DNA of 64,000 nt from Selaginella moellendorffii (Eukaryota; Streptophyta; Lycopodiopsida; Selaginellales; Selaginellaceae): the NCBI RefSeq assembly GCF_000143415.4, contig NW_003314323.1, forward strand, positions 562,499 to 626,498, read 5' to 3'. The position numbers and the translations under genes are program-made. The notes below the pieces were generated by a model. It saw nothing but the letters and a program-made list of their open reading frames with translations, did no database searches and was not told the DNA's origin. Below are positions 1-9,669 of this stretch, in pieces. How positions within the stretch are numbered: position 1 is the stretch's first letter; the number at the start of each line of letters is the position of its first letter.

Positions 1-118
1 TAATCTAATTTTAAGAAGAATCTAAACTAGCAAATAAAACAGAGTGTCCACGAATCTCATCTTGTTCTTCAAAGAAGCTCTCATCTTGCTCTTACAAAAA
101 GCCCACATCTTGTTCTTA
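1..118. repeat. Tandem partial copy of the left TIR
   Basis: This segment repeats the sequence found again at about 215-335 (shared landmarks: a taatctaattttaag start, 'aaactagcaaataaaacag', and the 'cttacaaaaagcccaca' stretch). It lies just outside the part that pairs with the right TIR, so the left end of the element seems to have a tandemly duplicated sub-terminal block. It may continue beyond the window edge. No coding signal seen. Confidence 0.6.
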
Positions 119-500
119 TGGTGCTACAACAAATTAAGTACCACTTCAAATACCTCTCTTGGACTGCCCTCCCACCATTTTGACTAACAGTACATTGAAG
201 GGTATCCTAGCTAATCTAATTTTAAGAAAAATCTAAACTAGCAAATAAAACAGTATTCATGAATCTGTTCTTCAAGAGAAGCTCTCATCTTGCTCTTACA
301 AAAAGCCCACATTCTTCTGTGATACCTTGTCATTATTTGTATGCATCTAAACTGCCCATAACAATAGAAGATTTCTCTTAAGTGACCTAAATCAAAGGCC
401 CCATTGGATTCTCAAGCATATTCCCACATAGGGCTCAATTGAATATACTAGGGAATCTGTTACTCTATGACACAGTTAGTACCTAAAGATCTCATTCTAC
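119..500 (+). repeat. Left terminal inverted repeat of the element
   Basis: About 380 bp that matches, with small indels, the reverse complement of about 4505-4990. Shared landmarks include 'gcatctaaactgcccataac', 'attctcaagcatattcccac' and 'atatactagggaatctg'. AT-rich, with no ORF of interest. Confidence 0.75.
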
Positions 501-767
501 TTCTCTGACCAAGATCCTCGCCTGGAAATCGTCACAGCATCGCAGCGCAATCCGGCATTGTGCTCGGCAGTGGCGAAGGCACAGCTCGGACTAACAGCGA
601 ATATCTCGAGTGAAGCAGCGGCATTCCAGGGAAACGCGATCGATTGCAGATCTCCTCGTTGCCCTAGCTGCGCTAGAAGATCCTGACTAGAGTTCTGCCA
701 CGTAGGACCGCCCCGTGTCTGAGATTCTATAGTAGCGCAATTTTCGAAAGGCACTCGCGCTAGTGCT

Positions 768-1690
768 TTGATTCCTCGTCTAGGGGTTTTAGCTGGGAGC
801 AAGCTTGCTAGATCGCCGATCAATGGAAGGATGGTGGCGTTGGTGCCAATGTATATGCATTTCAGTCGCCAGGGAGGAGCGAAATCTTCGAGCGATAGCG
901 CAGCATCGGCATACACAACAATCTCATCCAAAGTTCCTTCGCAGTGCGAGATGAAACAAAGTAAGTTCATCGCCATGGCCGCTCTGGACAGTGGACGATG
1001 AATAAGGCGCATTGGCATTTCTCTCCAAGGTCTAGTTTTGGAAAGAAGAAAATCATGATGTTAGCTCATTCTTTTTTTTGCAAGGTCTTGGATCCACAGG
1101 CATCTCACAATTGCTAAGCTTACAAGGTGGTACTTTTATTTCGCCTTCTTCTTTTTCTTGCTGGAATGTTTCATTTTCTTCCAGCTTAGATCAAAGAACG
1201 CTATCGTTTTAGCGATGGTGGAGAGCCTGGAGGAACGGCAGGACGGCCAATCTATGCTGCCAGAGAAAATTCTGGTGTGGATGGAGTTATGATTGTTGTC
1301 ACGAGGTACCTATCATCGTTTTTCCAAACGAAAGAACAAAAGCTAATTGGAAATCCAGGTACTTTGGTGGAACGAAGCTTGGAACTGGAGGACTCGTTCG
1401 ATCTTATGCAGGAATCGCTGCTGACTGCCTCAAAAAAGCACCGACGCACATTGTCAAAGCAAAGGTTTTCTTATGTAGTCTACTGACTTGCATCGAGTGT
1501 GTAGATATACTTGGTTCTCAAACTTGGCTTTGATCATCTTGGAGATGTGTACCCTCTCCTAAGCATTGGTGTTATTAGTTTCGATCTTTATGTCTTGATG
1601 GCCAACGAATCCAGCTTCAGCTTCACGGTGCCGAGAACATTAAAGAAAGCAGCAGGACGTGGGTACTTGGAATTTAGTTATGGTGGGACA
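768..1690 (+). pseudogene. IMPACT/YigZ (UPF0029)-family gene copy, broken
   Basis: Reading conceptually across introns, the pieces follow the order of the IMPACT/YigZ fold. A leader is followed by SAASAYTTISSKV and KQSKFIAMAA (about 895-980). Next come a piece ending in DPQASHNC (about 1086-1113), a piece with [16 protein letters not shown] and MIVVTR (about 1214-1306), and after a short intron ending near 1358 a piece with [18 protein letters not shown] (to about 1465). A C-terminal piece contains [13 protein letters not shown]. In the family, GEP.GTAG and YFGG.KLG.GGL are the hallmark motifs. The copy is dead: there is a stop near 1000 after LDSGR, and a TAA follows the conserved HNC (about 1114), where the family usually has a tryptophan. 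It lies inside the TIR-bounded element and is probably a captured gene. The start is a guess; family identity is fairly secure. Confidence 0.65.
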
Positions 1691-2040
1691 CGGTGACAAT
1701 GGTGAACCAGAGTCGACTCTAGAGTTATTCCAGAAGATGAAAGCTCGGGGCTCTCAGCCAAACGCTCGGAGCTACGTTGCTGCAGTGAAGGCTTGCACAA
1801 GTCTGGCAAGCTGCTAAAGGTGGTCTCGAGTTGGAGTATTTCGTCGCAAACACGCTGGTGGATTTCTACGTCAAATGTGGAAGCTCGGCAGACGCTCGCA
1901 GAATTTTTGACAAGATGCCACTGCACGATGTCGTGTCCTGGACGGCGCTGGTGCTGGGCTACGCTGAAAACGGTGAAGGCCAGGTGGCCTTGGATCTCTT
2001 AGAGGACATGCAACGTCGGGGCTGTACACCGAATGCTTAA
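1680..2040 (+). pseudogene. Captured PPR gene fragment
   Basis: Two frames together encode about one and a half PLS-type PPR units: TLELFQKMKARGSQPN..., then after a stop/frameshift near 1815 a piece with EYFVANTLVDFYVKCG, ARRIFDKMP and VVSWTALVLGYAENG, ending at a TAA at 2038-2040. These are textbook PPR signatures (ANTLVDFYVKCG, FDKMP..DVVSW). There is no start codon context and no remaining array, and it abuts the end of the IMPACT piece, so I read it as a second cargo fragment in the element. Confidence 0.65.
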
Positions 2041-2116
2041 GCTCACTACTTTCAGTGCATTGTTAGAGGGACAAGAAAGCAAACGAGAAGAAATCCTGGC
2101 GATCTGTCTCCAGTAA

Positions 2117-2542
2117 GTGACGATGATCTTTTTTCTTTCATTCTTTTTTGCTGATGCCTGTGTTTGGTTTCAGTGGTGTTCCCTGACAAAAAAGGTAGCA
2201 GCTTCCTCTAGAGATGTTTTGCAAGAGAAGAGCGAGAAGATGGACGTCTCTCCAAAGCAAAGTTTTGAGAAACGAGATGGCGATTTCTCTCAGTGCAACG
2301 AAGTGGAACGAGCGGCTGAAATGGTTGAAGTGGCTGACAGACAATTACCGCCTTTTCAGCACAGTGCGAAGAAGCTACCATGCACTCCTCATGCAAGCGC
2401 TGGAAATGGTGGCGATCCCACTCCGAACTGGCTACTCGATAACAAGTATGTATCACCAGGAGATAGCTTCTGGGACGACGTCCTTGGGAGCAAGAAAGGT
2501 GACTGCTCGGAAGTGAAGTCGCTGATGGCCCGAATTTATTGA
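2117..2542 (+). other. Unrecognised ORF inside the element
   Basis: An open frame of about 141 codons ending in a TGA near 2540. The first part (hydrophobic, FFLSFFF) is probably intronic; the remainder is hydrophilic with KSEKMDVSPKQSFEK and a C-terminal SPGDSFWDDVLGSKKG segment. No family recognised. Given its setting between captured gene pieces, it is likely another exon remnant rather than a gene. Nothing supports independent expression. Confidence 0.25.
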
Positions 2543-2675
2543 ACTCTCCGCTACCAGTCGTGTGCTTCGACTTTGCGAGTCATGACAACGTCCCACTGAC
2601 GAAGGAAAGGCAATCGTGAACGATCCGTCGTCCTCAGTCTCCGGTGAGAAGTTGTCCGATTGGCTTCCAGCTGAA

Positions 2676-3128
2676 TTATGTGCAGATCACCGCCCCAGCT
2701 TTATCGGCCTGTTGACCACTCTGCTTCGCTTGACTTTCGTCGACCAGCAAACTCTTCTTTGTCTCATCTTCAACTGGAGCACGCTTGAGCTTCTTGTTCT
2801 TATGTGCTATGTCGACTTCCTGAGTGTTGCTTAACCTTGGCCGCTTCATGTAGGTTAGTCTTGTTTTTCCACCATAGGTGAATCTTTTCTTGCACAGATT
2901 GCAGCGATACCTTGGCTGGCTAATGTTATCATTATTGAAGTAATCAAAGTTGCTGCACTCACCGTGATTGCATTTCATACAGGTTAGGTGCTGCTGTTTC
3001 AAGTACATCTTCAATTCATCCACGCTTCCAAACTGAAGGCCACTTTGCTGGGAGGATAAAGACCAAAACAGTGGGTAGTTCTGGAGAAGATGGAACTCCT
3101 TGTACACCTTGCTGCTCTTGTTTGGCAT
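2676..3128 (-). pseudogene. Dof-like zinc-finger gene fragment
   Basis: The reverse strand encodes about 150 residues with a central CMKCNHGECSNFDYFNN...SQPRYRCNLCKKRFTYGG segment. It resembles the plant Dof DNA-binding finger: CX2C, about 22 residues, CX2C, with the YFNN and SQPRY core followed by a KR.T.GG stretch. The Dof consensus spacing is 21, and the conserved basic region after the finger is altered, so this is a divergent or decaying copy. The tail is lysine-rich and nucleus-like (KNKKLKRAP). It lies inside the TIR-bounded element in opposite orientation to the other cargo, most likely as captured sequence. Confidence 0.55.
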
Positions 3129-3282
3129 CGCTGCTGGCTTCTCTGCTAAAAGGACAAGTGAAAACCTAAAATACTTCCTTTTTTACAAGCTTAAGGGATG
3201 AAATGTGTGTTTAAAGTTTTGAGGAAAGGGAGTTTTATTAAACATCTTTTAATTTCCACCCTTATATCTCACTAGAGTCCGG

Positions 3283-4545
3283 TTGCTTCTTCTCTGGACG
3301 AATTCGTCTTCCACCCTCGAGTCTGCCAGGCCGCATTGGAGCTCCCCGGATCAAATAGAGTCGATCAATAAGCTTTTCGTTTTCCTTTCTTCTAATTACA
3401 AACGTAAGAACTTCGTCTCTGGATTCGGAGGTTTGCTTGTACAAGGATTATCTCTTCATCAAGCTCCCAGGATTCAGTGTCACGAACTGCACTCTGATCT
3501 CAACATGGTCCTGCTCGACATCAATTCCTTCCTCACGTTTTGGATTCCACTCCATTCACTACTCCACTTTGCATCCGCATCTCACACAGACCTTGCTCTG
3601 CTGTATTGGCAATCGAACGGAGGGATGGAAAACTTGGAGATAAGGGGATACTTGATCGAAACTTACAGAGAAGTCGCTGCTGGAGACGCGTAAGCATTTT
3701 TGCTCTTGAGTTCCATGAGTTTTCTTTTGAGTTCCATTAGTTTTCCACGAGTTAAACTATATCTCTGTGAATCCAGGATTACTTTGGCGATGGAGCGCAC
3801 ATGCTCAGCACAAAACACCCAAGGTCTTTGTTTCTCTTTGCAGTGTTTCTTTTTATCTCAAAATCACGGTCACAGAGGAGGAAAGTTCAGAATGAAGACT
3901 TGGTAAGCTTTGTAGGCTGGTAGAAGGACTTAAAAGTAGGCCAAGTTGTTTGCCATAAGTGCCTTCCTCTGGTTTACAACAATGGCTTTGTTTAATATGG
4001 TATTGTCTTTGTGATGGTTTCATCTCATCCTCTTTTCTCTTTGTTCTTTAGGCAAAAACGAGTGAACACAATGTAGTTCTAATCAAAGGGCCTCAAATGT
4101 GGCACTTGTTACATGTATTCAGCTTGTTCCAGATGAGGGCTATGGAAACCACCAGCTGAAACCAAAATGAGAATGTTGAATCTTCATAGAGAAAGAAAAA
4201 CTATGGAGAAGGTAATACGTTTCCTTGTATTTTACTAGATATGGCTAGAGACACAGGACTCTCCAGAAATGATCTAAATAGTCTGGATGTTGAGCTGTGG
4301 GATTCTAAACCAGAGTCGAGAAAATCCATTGCGATAGTGGATTGCTCTACTCTGATACGTGCCCTTAACTTGCAACGTACTCTCAAAGTCTCAAGCTTTG
4401 AGGGTGTTATTTGGAAGAAAATATTGCTCTTGACTAGGTCCTTCCTTAATCTACAAACAAGTTGATTTGAGCTTTAGAGTAAGAAAAAACTGAAGTTTCC
4501 AGTGAAAGACAAGAGTCTGATATGAGATCTTTAAGTACTAGCTGT
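3283..4545 (+). pseudogene. Transduplicated copy of the PhyH / thioesterase 3' ends
   Basis: From 3283 to about 4060 the sequence follows the genuine dioxygenase gene at 8280-9050, exons and introns included (shared DEFVFHPRVCQAA-type exon, HSDLNM and HFASASH segments, and the donor after 'ggagacgc'). The part coding VHHGWTLHFAPEQ is deleted. About 4120-4200 matches the thioesterase last-exon region (9140-9260). About 4230-4545 matches pieces of 9810-9870 and 10060-10520, joined by deletions. Many substitutions and frame breaks make it non-coding. Because it keeps introns, it was copied from DNA, not from mRNA. The donor locus lies only about 4-5 kb away. Confidence 0.8.
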
Positions 4546-4995
4546 GTGTGAAATTATGGCATGCTATTCATACTATGAACACGCAGTTCACGCAGCAGAT
4601 TGTTGGAAGTACCAGATTCCCTAGTATATTCCATTGAGCACTATGTGGGAATATGCTTGAGAATCCAATGTCAAGTAATAGAGTTAAGGATGGTGACAAA
4701 GAAATTTACTAGATATTCCTAAGAGTGATAAACATGAGAAATCTTCTATTGTTATGGGCAGTTTAGATGCATACAAATAATGACAAGGTATCATAAAAGA
4801 ACAAGATGTGGGTTTTTTGTAAGAGCAAGATGAGATTCATGGACACTCTGTTTTATTTGCTAGTTTAGATTCTTCTTAAAATTAGATTAGCTAGAATACC
4901 TTTCAATGCCCTGCTAGTCAAAGTGGTTAAGGAGGGTAATCCAAGAGAGGTATTTGAAGTGGTATTTAATTGTTGTAGCATCATAACAGTTGATC
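4505..4995 (-). repeat. Right terminal inverted repeat of the element
   Basis: Reverse complement of the left TIR with small indels. It contains 'ttctattgttatgggcagtt' and 'tttgctagtttagattcttc', and ends around a 'gttgtagcatcataac' stretch whose counterpart is near position 120. Homology fades just after 4990. Confidence 0.75.
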
Positions 4996-6332
4996 CTTGC
5001 TGAAGTTATACTTGTGCTTTATTAAAAGTCTGAGTAAAAACCGTTAATTCAATAATTTCAAATGGCAAACTTTAAATCTACAAAAAAGAAATAACTTGCC
5101 TATGGACATTCAAATCTTCATCCACTGTGAAGTATGCATTATATTTCTCCTCTTTTGCCTGAATAAGAAATTTATTTGTTACAAGTCAAAGTAATGGAAG
5201 GCTCTCCAAAAAGGTTTTTAGAAAAGACGATAGGAATTTTTCACTATTAGAATAATGTGTATCCCCTAAATAATTATTTTCACACTTCTGTAATTGTTTT
5301 ATATTTTGTAAATCTAAAGTTTCCCATCTGGAATTGCCAAATGAAAGATAAAGCACAGTTACTGTTTTGGCAAGAATCAAAACTATTGCAATTCACCCCA
5401 TCTTTGTCAAAACCCAACCCTAGACCCAAATTTCTTGAATGGACAACAATTATATCAATTATGTATATGAAGGATATGATGATAGATGGGTATAGCCACA
5501 ATATGAACTCACGATTGGATTCTTGGTTGCCCAAGGCTTAGTGGAATATACCATCTAGTACTTATAGCAGATGAAAACCAGTGTAGGCCAATAAATGGAT
5601 TCACCATGCATGCATGCAAGGCAGCAATAGAGAGTTATTTTCGAAATACAAACATATGGAAGCCCATTTTATGAATAGTATGATACCGTGTGCCGCACTG
5701 TCTGCTGCCACTTTCTTCCCTCTAAATAAGAAGAAAAAGGAAAGAAATGCTCGTCAATAAAAAAAAAATGTTCCTGAGAAAAGATATCTTAGTTTATACT
5801 TTTTTAGCCACCTTTATTTTTTGAAAAAAAACTGTTTATGTTTACTTATCCACACAATTGTCTATCCTTTCTCAGGCCCCTGAAAGAGCCATCCTTCCAT
5901 CATTGGGAAAAAGAAAGAGAGCGAAGCGTCATCTACAGAACGAGTGATACATGATATAAAACTCATCCATCTTCTAAGCTCCAGTGAATAAGCCCTCAAG
6001 AACAAAGAAAAACAAAGAATTTTCCTTCACACACACAAGCTACAAGAAAACGCAAGCATGACCTCTTCAGCATTAGGTTGAGATCGCGAAATTGAGAACC
6101 GTCTGAATCCAAACATTCGTTTCCTCTCATATGAGTGCAAAATACTTCCAAGGCCTGGCGGACCAAGAAATACCAGAAAGGAAGATCAAAGAAATGTTTG
6201 CAAAAGATATCGGGCCTCCTTGGGCGCCCTGGGTACCAAGCGCTATCCGGTAGATCACGGTGGGGTTGACCATACCGACTTAGCACTACTGGGTCACCGA
6301 CGAGGGGGGCCAAGTGGTCAAGGGTCAGCGAC
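4996..6332. other. Gene-free stretch
   Basis: AT-rich with short ORFs only. A segment near 5690-5760 (a 'ccactttcttccctctaaat' landmark) looks like a weak copy of thioesterase intron sequence near 10600-10690, so part of this stretch may be older duplicated debris. About 6200-6330 is GC-rich and leads into the dispersed repeat that starts at 6333. I see no credible gene. Confidence 0.4.
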
Positions 6333-6500
6333 CCCATTTACTAAGCAACCCGAGGGATGCAAGCGCCCTTTCAGGCTCTCCCGGATTAACCCTTTTTGCA
6401 ACTCCATTTCTTTTATACTGGTGTTTCTCTACTGCGCCTTGGCTGGTGGGATAGGTTTTCAGCTTACATGGCACAACACCCGCATCTCCGGGGATGACTA
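6333..6500 (+). repeat. Dispersed repeat, copy 1
   Basis: The segment beginning 'ccccatttactaagcaaccc' and running through 'gcaactccatttcttttata' to 'agcttacatggcaca' recurs at 9297-9440. The copies differ by small indels. I do not recognise the family and see no pol III boxes or coding capacity. Confidence 0.7.
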
Positions 6501-6509
6501 GGATGGTTG

Positions 6510-7840
6510 GCTGTCAACCTGGCATTATCCCCTTACCCAGCAATTTTCCAGCCGACATTTCCACAACCTTTGCATTTCGACCCAGAAGAATCGTCCACAA
6601 GCCCAGCTGTGGAACAAATGGCATGGATTGCTCCAGCTGACCAGCTCGCTCCAGCGTCAACCAAGCAGTAGTAATGCTCGATCTTGGGAGAGATCCCAAA
6701 GTCTGCCAAAAAATCTCGGCAACACTGCGCTGCTAGAATTGTCGTGAAGATGGCTTGAAAGCCAGCAAGATCACCTCTCGAAAGAGATCCAGTGCCTCCC
6801 TCACGCGTCCGTGAGGGACATAGGCCGCAATGATCGAGCTCCAGGCCTCCATCTTCTTTTCAAATCGCCCAAAGGTTGTTCTGGGGGATTGGGCTGTGCG
6901 AGCGCAAAGATCACGGTGATAAGCGCCCCTGAGTTGCGATCCGGCATTGTCTCGTAGTTGTCCCTGGCCTTCCTGTGCATAAGCTTGCATCATCACAGTG
7001 GATGTCACAGCGTTTATCTCTGGCATTTCGACGAAGATTTTCACTATAATCGGCAGCTGACCAGTGAGGACAAGAGAGTGTTGTAAGATACCAGGTTGTG
7101 GCCGGGCATTTGCTCAAAGAAATCTTTGCAGCGGTGGACGTCGGGTGTGTAGCAAGCGAGCATGGTGTTCCAGGAGACCATGTCCAGGCACGCCAAAGCA
7201 TCAAACACTGCTCGAGCTTTGTCGGTCTTGGAGTGAACGGCGTATAATACAATCATGTTGGTCCAGGCTGACGAGAAACTGGGATCTTCCACGTGTACTC
7301 GTCGTGAGCGTGCATGATTTGAAAGAGCTCCATAGCTTTAGTGTAATGCCCGGTCTGGGCATATGCAGAAATCATAAAGTTCCACAACTCCACGTTCCTC
7401 ACGGGCCTATTCTAGGACATACATTGCGCGAGATCCATAACGCCGTTCTCAACGGCATTCATCACAGCCGTCCACACTGCCACGTCCTTGGACGGCATCC
7501 TCTGAAAGACCCGGCGAGCGTCGTCCAGATACCCCCTCTAGGCATATGCCTAAAGGAGGATATTCCAGGAGAAGGAATTGGGATCTTAGACCCCAGCGAA
7601 GACGGAGAGAGCGTGCTCGAGGTTGCCACAGCGCGCATACATCTGGACGAGGAGATTGGCGAGGTAGCGATCGTCGCGGCATTGCGCGCAGCTCTGGATC
7701 GAGGCGTGGAGCAGCGCGCCGCGATCGAGGGTCTTGACATTGGCAATCCTGCAAGGGAATTCTTGTACTTGCTGCTCGTTTGCGCGAGAAGGAAGAGAAA
7801 AGGAATGGATCATCCATCCAAACTTGCCAATTTGCCCCAC
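6510..7840 (-). pseudogene. PPR (PLS/E-type) pseudogene
   Basis: Read on the reverse strand from about 7840, successive pieces in shifting frames spell a PPR protein. The early piece has LLHASIQSCAQCRDD and LVQMYARCGNLEHALSVF. Next come RVFQRMPSKDVAVWTAVM and ISAYAQTGHYTKAMELF, then KARAVFDAL..DMVSWNTMLACY and DFFEQMPGHNLVSYNTLL, then WSSIIAAYVPHGRVREALDLF. A final piece resembles the E motif (AMPFVP-like segment, WTILLG) near 6540-6650. At least four frame changes and several stops separate them. In life it would have been an organellar RNA-binding protein. Its 5' end is only about 27 bp from the divergent dioxygenase start, so the old promoter may be shared. Confidence 0.7.
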
Positions 7841-7866
7841 ATTTGAATTTAGGGCTCCTGTGTGCT

Positions 7867-9053
7867 ATGGTTTGGAGCTGTTCTTCCCTCCCCGGCCACG
7901 CGAATGTGGGCTCTGGAAAAAGAAGCACGGTCGTGTCGCTGGAGCAGCAGCTGGAGTTCGCGAGGAAGGGGCATGTTTGCATCCGGAGATTGTTCTCCAG
8001 CGCTGAGATTAAGCTTCTCAGGCAGAGGATCCAGGTGCAAATCTGCAAGGAGGAAGAAATGCTCGCGGCTTACAAGCACCGCGTCTCGGTGCTGTGCCCG
8101 GGCATCGATTTGCGTAGCGTCCAAAGCGTCAAGCAAGCCAGAGCGTTGATCCAATCCAAGGTATATAAGTTCTATAGTTTTTTGGATTAGAAGTTTTCAA
8201 TCATCTTTTCTCTCTTGTTGTTCCAGGGGAATGACGATCTTGGTTTCTTGCAAATGTTCCATCTCCACCGAAGAGCTTCTTCTCTGGACGAATTCGTCTT
8301 CCACCCTCGAGTCTGCCAGGCCGCAGCAGAGCTCCTCGGATCAAACAGAGTCGATCGATAAGCTTTTCGTTTTGCTTCTTCTAAGAACAAACGTAACAAC
8401 TTCGTCTCTGGATTCGTAGGTTCGCTTGTACCAGGATTGTCTCTTCATCAAGCTCCCAGGATTCAGTGTCACAAACTGGCACTCGGACCTCAACATGGTC
8501 CCGCTCGACACGAACTCCTTTCTCACGTTTTGGATTCCACTCCATTCACTGTCACAAACGGACTCCACGCTCCACTTTGCGTCCGCGTCTCACACGGACT
8601 TTGCTCTGCCGTATTGGCAATCCAACAGAGGGATGGACAACTTGGAGCGAAGGGGATACTCGATCGAAACTTACAGAGAACTCGCTGCTGGAGACGCGTA
8701 AGTAGTTTTTTTTCTCTTGGGTTCCATGAGTTTGTATCTTTGTGCATCCAGGACTGTCCACCATGGCTGGACCTTGCACTTTGCGCCCGAGCAACCGGTT
8801 AGTAGCTCGTCCTCTCGTCTTGCATGGACAGTGAGCTACTTTGGCGATGGAGCGCGCTTGCTGAGCACAAAACATGCAAGGTCTTTGGTTTTTGTTTGCG
8901 GTGTTTGTTTTTATCTCAAGATCACGCTCACGCAGGAGGAAAGTCCAGGATGAAGACTTGGTAAGCTTTGGAGGCTGGTTCAAGGACGTAAAAGAAGGAC
9001 AAGTTGTTCGCCACAAGCTTCTTCCTCTAGTTTACAACAACGGCTTCGTTTGA
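7867..9053 (+). CDS. Phytanoyl-CoA dioxygenase (PhyH)-family Fe(II)/2-oxoglutarate oxygenase
   Basis: Five exons: 7867-8160, 8227-8349, 8420-8697, 8752-8880, 8936-9053. They join in frame to 313 aa. PhyH proteins are non-haem iron, 2-oxoglutarate-dependent hydroxylases; the substrate cannot be told from sequence. The iron-binding HxD is in NWHSDLNMVPLD (exon 3) and the distal His in ATVHHGWTLHFAPEQ (exon 4), followed by a SRLAWTVSYFGDGARLL strand whose Arg would hold 2-oxoglutarate. The C-terminus has the DEDLVSFGGWFKDV and VVRHKLLPLVY segments usual for the plant proteins. The ATG at 7867 gives a short leader before LEFARKGHVCIRRLFS, the usual first helix. The exon 2 donor (GTCGAT) is weak, but the join AGA|GTT restores the conserved RVRLYQD. 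It is convergent with the thioesterase. Confidence 0.88.
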
Positions 9054-9059
9054 TACTGT

Positions 9060-9600
9060 ATGGTTTCTGTGATAGTTGCTTCCCATCCTCTTTTCTCGTC
9101 GTTCCTCAGGCCAAAACGAGCGGACCAAACGTAGTTCTCAGACTTTGGCTCTTGTCACTGCCTGGATTCCAGCTTCTTTTGGACGAAGCCTTCCTGTGCT
9201 GCAGAAACCACCAGCTATAAACGAAATGCGAACGTTGGAGGAAGAAGAAAACTATAGAGAATGCCTCTCCTTGTCTTCGAAAGTGGCCGGAGACGACCCC
9301 ATTTACTAAGCAACCCGAGGGATGCAAGCGCCATTCTTTCAGGCTCTCCCGGGTTAACCCTTCTTGCAACTCCATTTCTTTTATACTGGTGTTTCTCTAC
9401 TGTGCCTTGGTTTTAAGCTTACATGGCACAAGGAATGACTATGGTTGAAAATATAAGCTCGATGCTCCCAGAAGAATCAAATGGCATGGATTGAGTTCCA
9501 TGAGTTAAATTATATCTTCGTGGATTCCAGGCTTGGGCTTTGCGCCAGAGCAACTGCCTAGTAGCTCGTCCTTTCGTCTTGCATGGCTACAACATTTGAT
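9060..9600. repeat. Rearranged partial duplication between two convergent genes
   Basis: 9060-9290 is a copy of 9600-9830, including a second, unused copy of the thioesterase terminal exon (reverse strand, LVVSAAQEGF-type coding near 9180-9215). 9490-9596 is a degraded copy of dioxygenase exon 4 and its upstream intron (8717-8830). Between them, at 9297-9440, sits the dispersed repeat also found at 6333. The order suggests one tandem duplication spanning the two 3' ends, followed by deletion and repeat insertion. Confidence 0.75.
9297..9440 (+). repeat. Dispersed repeat, copy 2
   Basis: About 145 bp matching 6333-6480, inserted directly after a 'gtggccggagac' sequence in the duplicated 3' region. 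Family unknown. Confidence 0.7.
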
Positions 9601-9669
9601 GGTATGGTTTCTGTGATAGCTTCTTCCCGTGCTCTTTACGAGCGTAGTTCTCTTCGAAAGGTGCTCTTC

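Larger units (their letters stand above)
115..4995. mobile_element. Pack-MULE-like element carrying host gene fragments
   Basis: The ends are long imperfect inverted repeats: about 119-500 on the left pairs with the reverse complement of about 4505-4990. They enclose 4 kb with no transposase. The interior is a mosaic of pieces from unrelated host genes: an IMPACT/UPF0029-type gene, a PPR gene, a Dof-like zinc finger on the other strand, and a rearranged copy of the PhyH-thioesterase 3' ends found intact at 8.2-10.5 kb. Long TIRs plus transduplicated, intron-containing gene pieces are typical of non-autonomous Mutator-like (Pack-MULE) elements. The family call is inference, because I could not define a 9-bp target duplication and the exact termini are uncertain by some tens of bases. 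Cargo genes are broken, so this is not a source of functional protein as it stands. Confidence 0.7.

Noticed and set aside
497-1018. Reverse-strand ORF of 173 codons
   Set aside because: Antisense shadow of the captured IMPACT-type gene, whose forward frame carries recognisable family motifs.
6200-6330. GC-rich block that looked like 5S rRNA or an rDNA spacer
   Set aside because: No 5S internal control region and no continuous match to known 5S sequence; left as unassigned.
7449-8048. Long reverse-strand ORF (199 codons) and forward 260-codon ORF over 7064-7846
   Set aside because: Both are antisense or out-of-frame shadows of the PPR pseudogene and the first dioxygenase exon.
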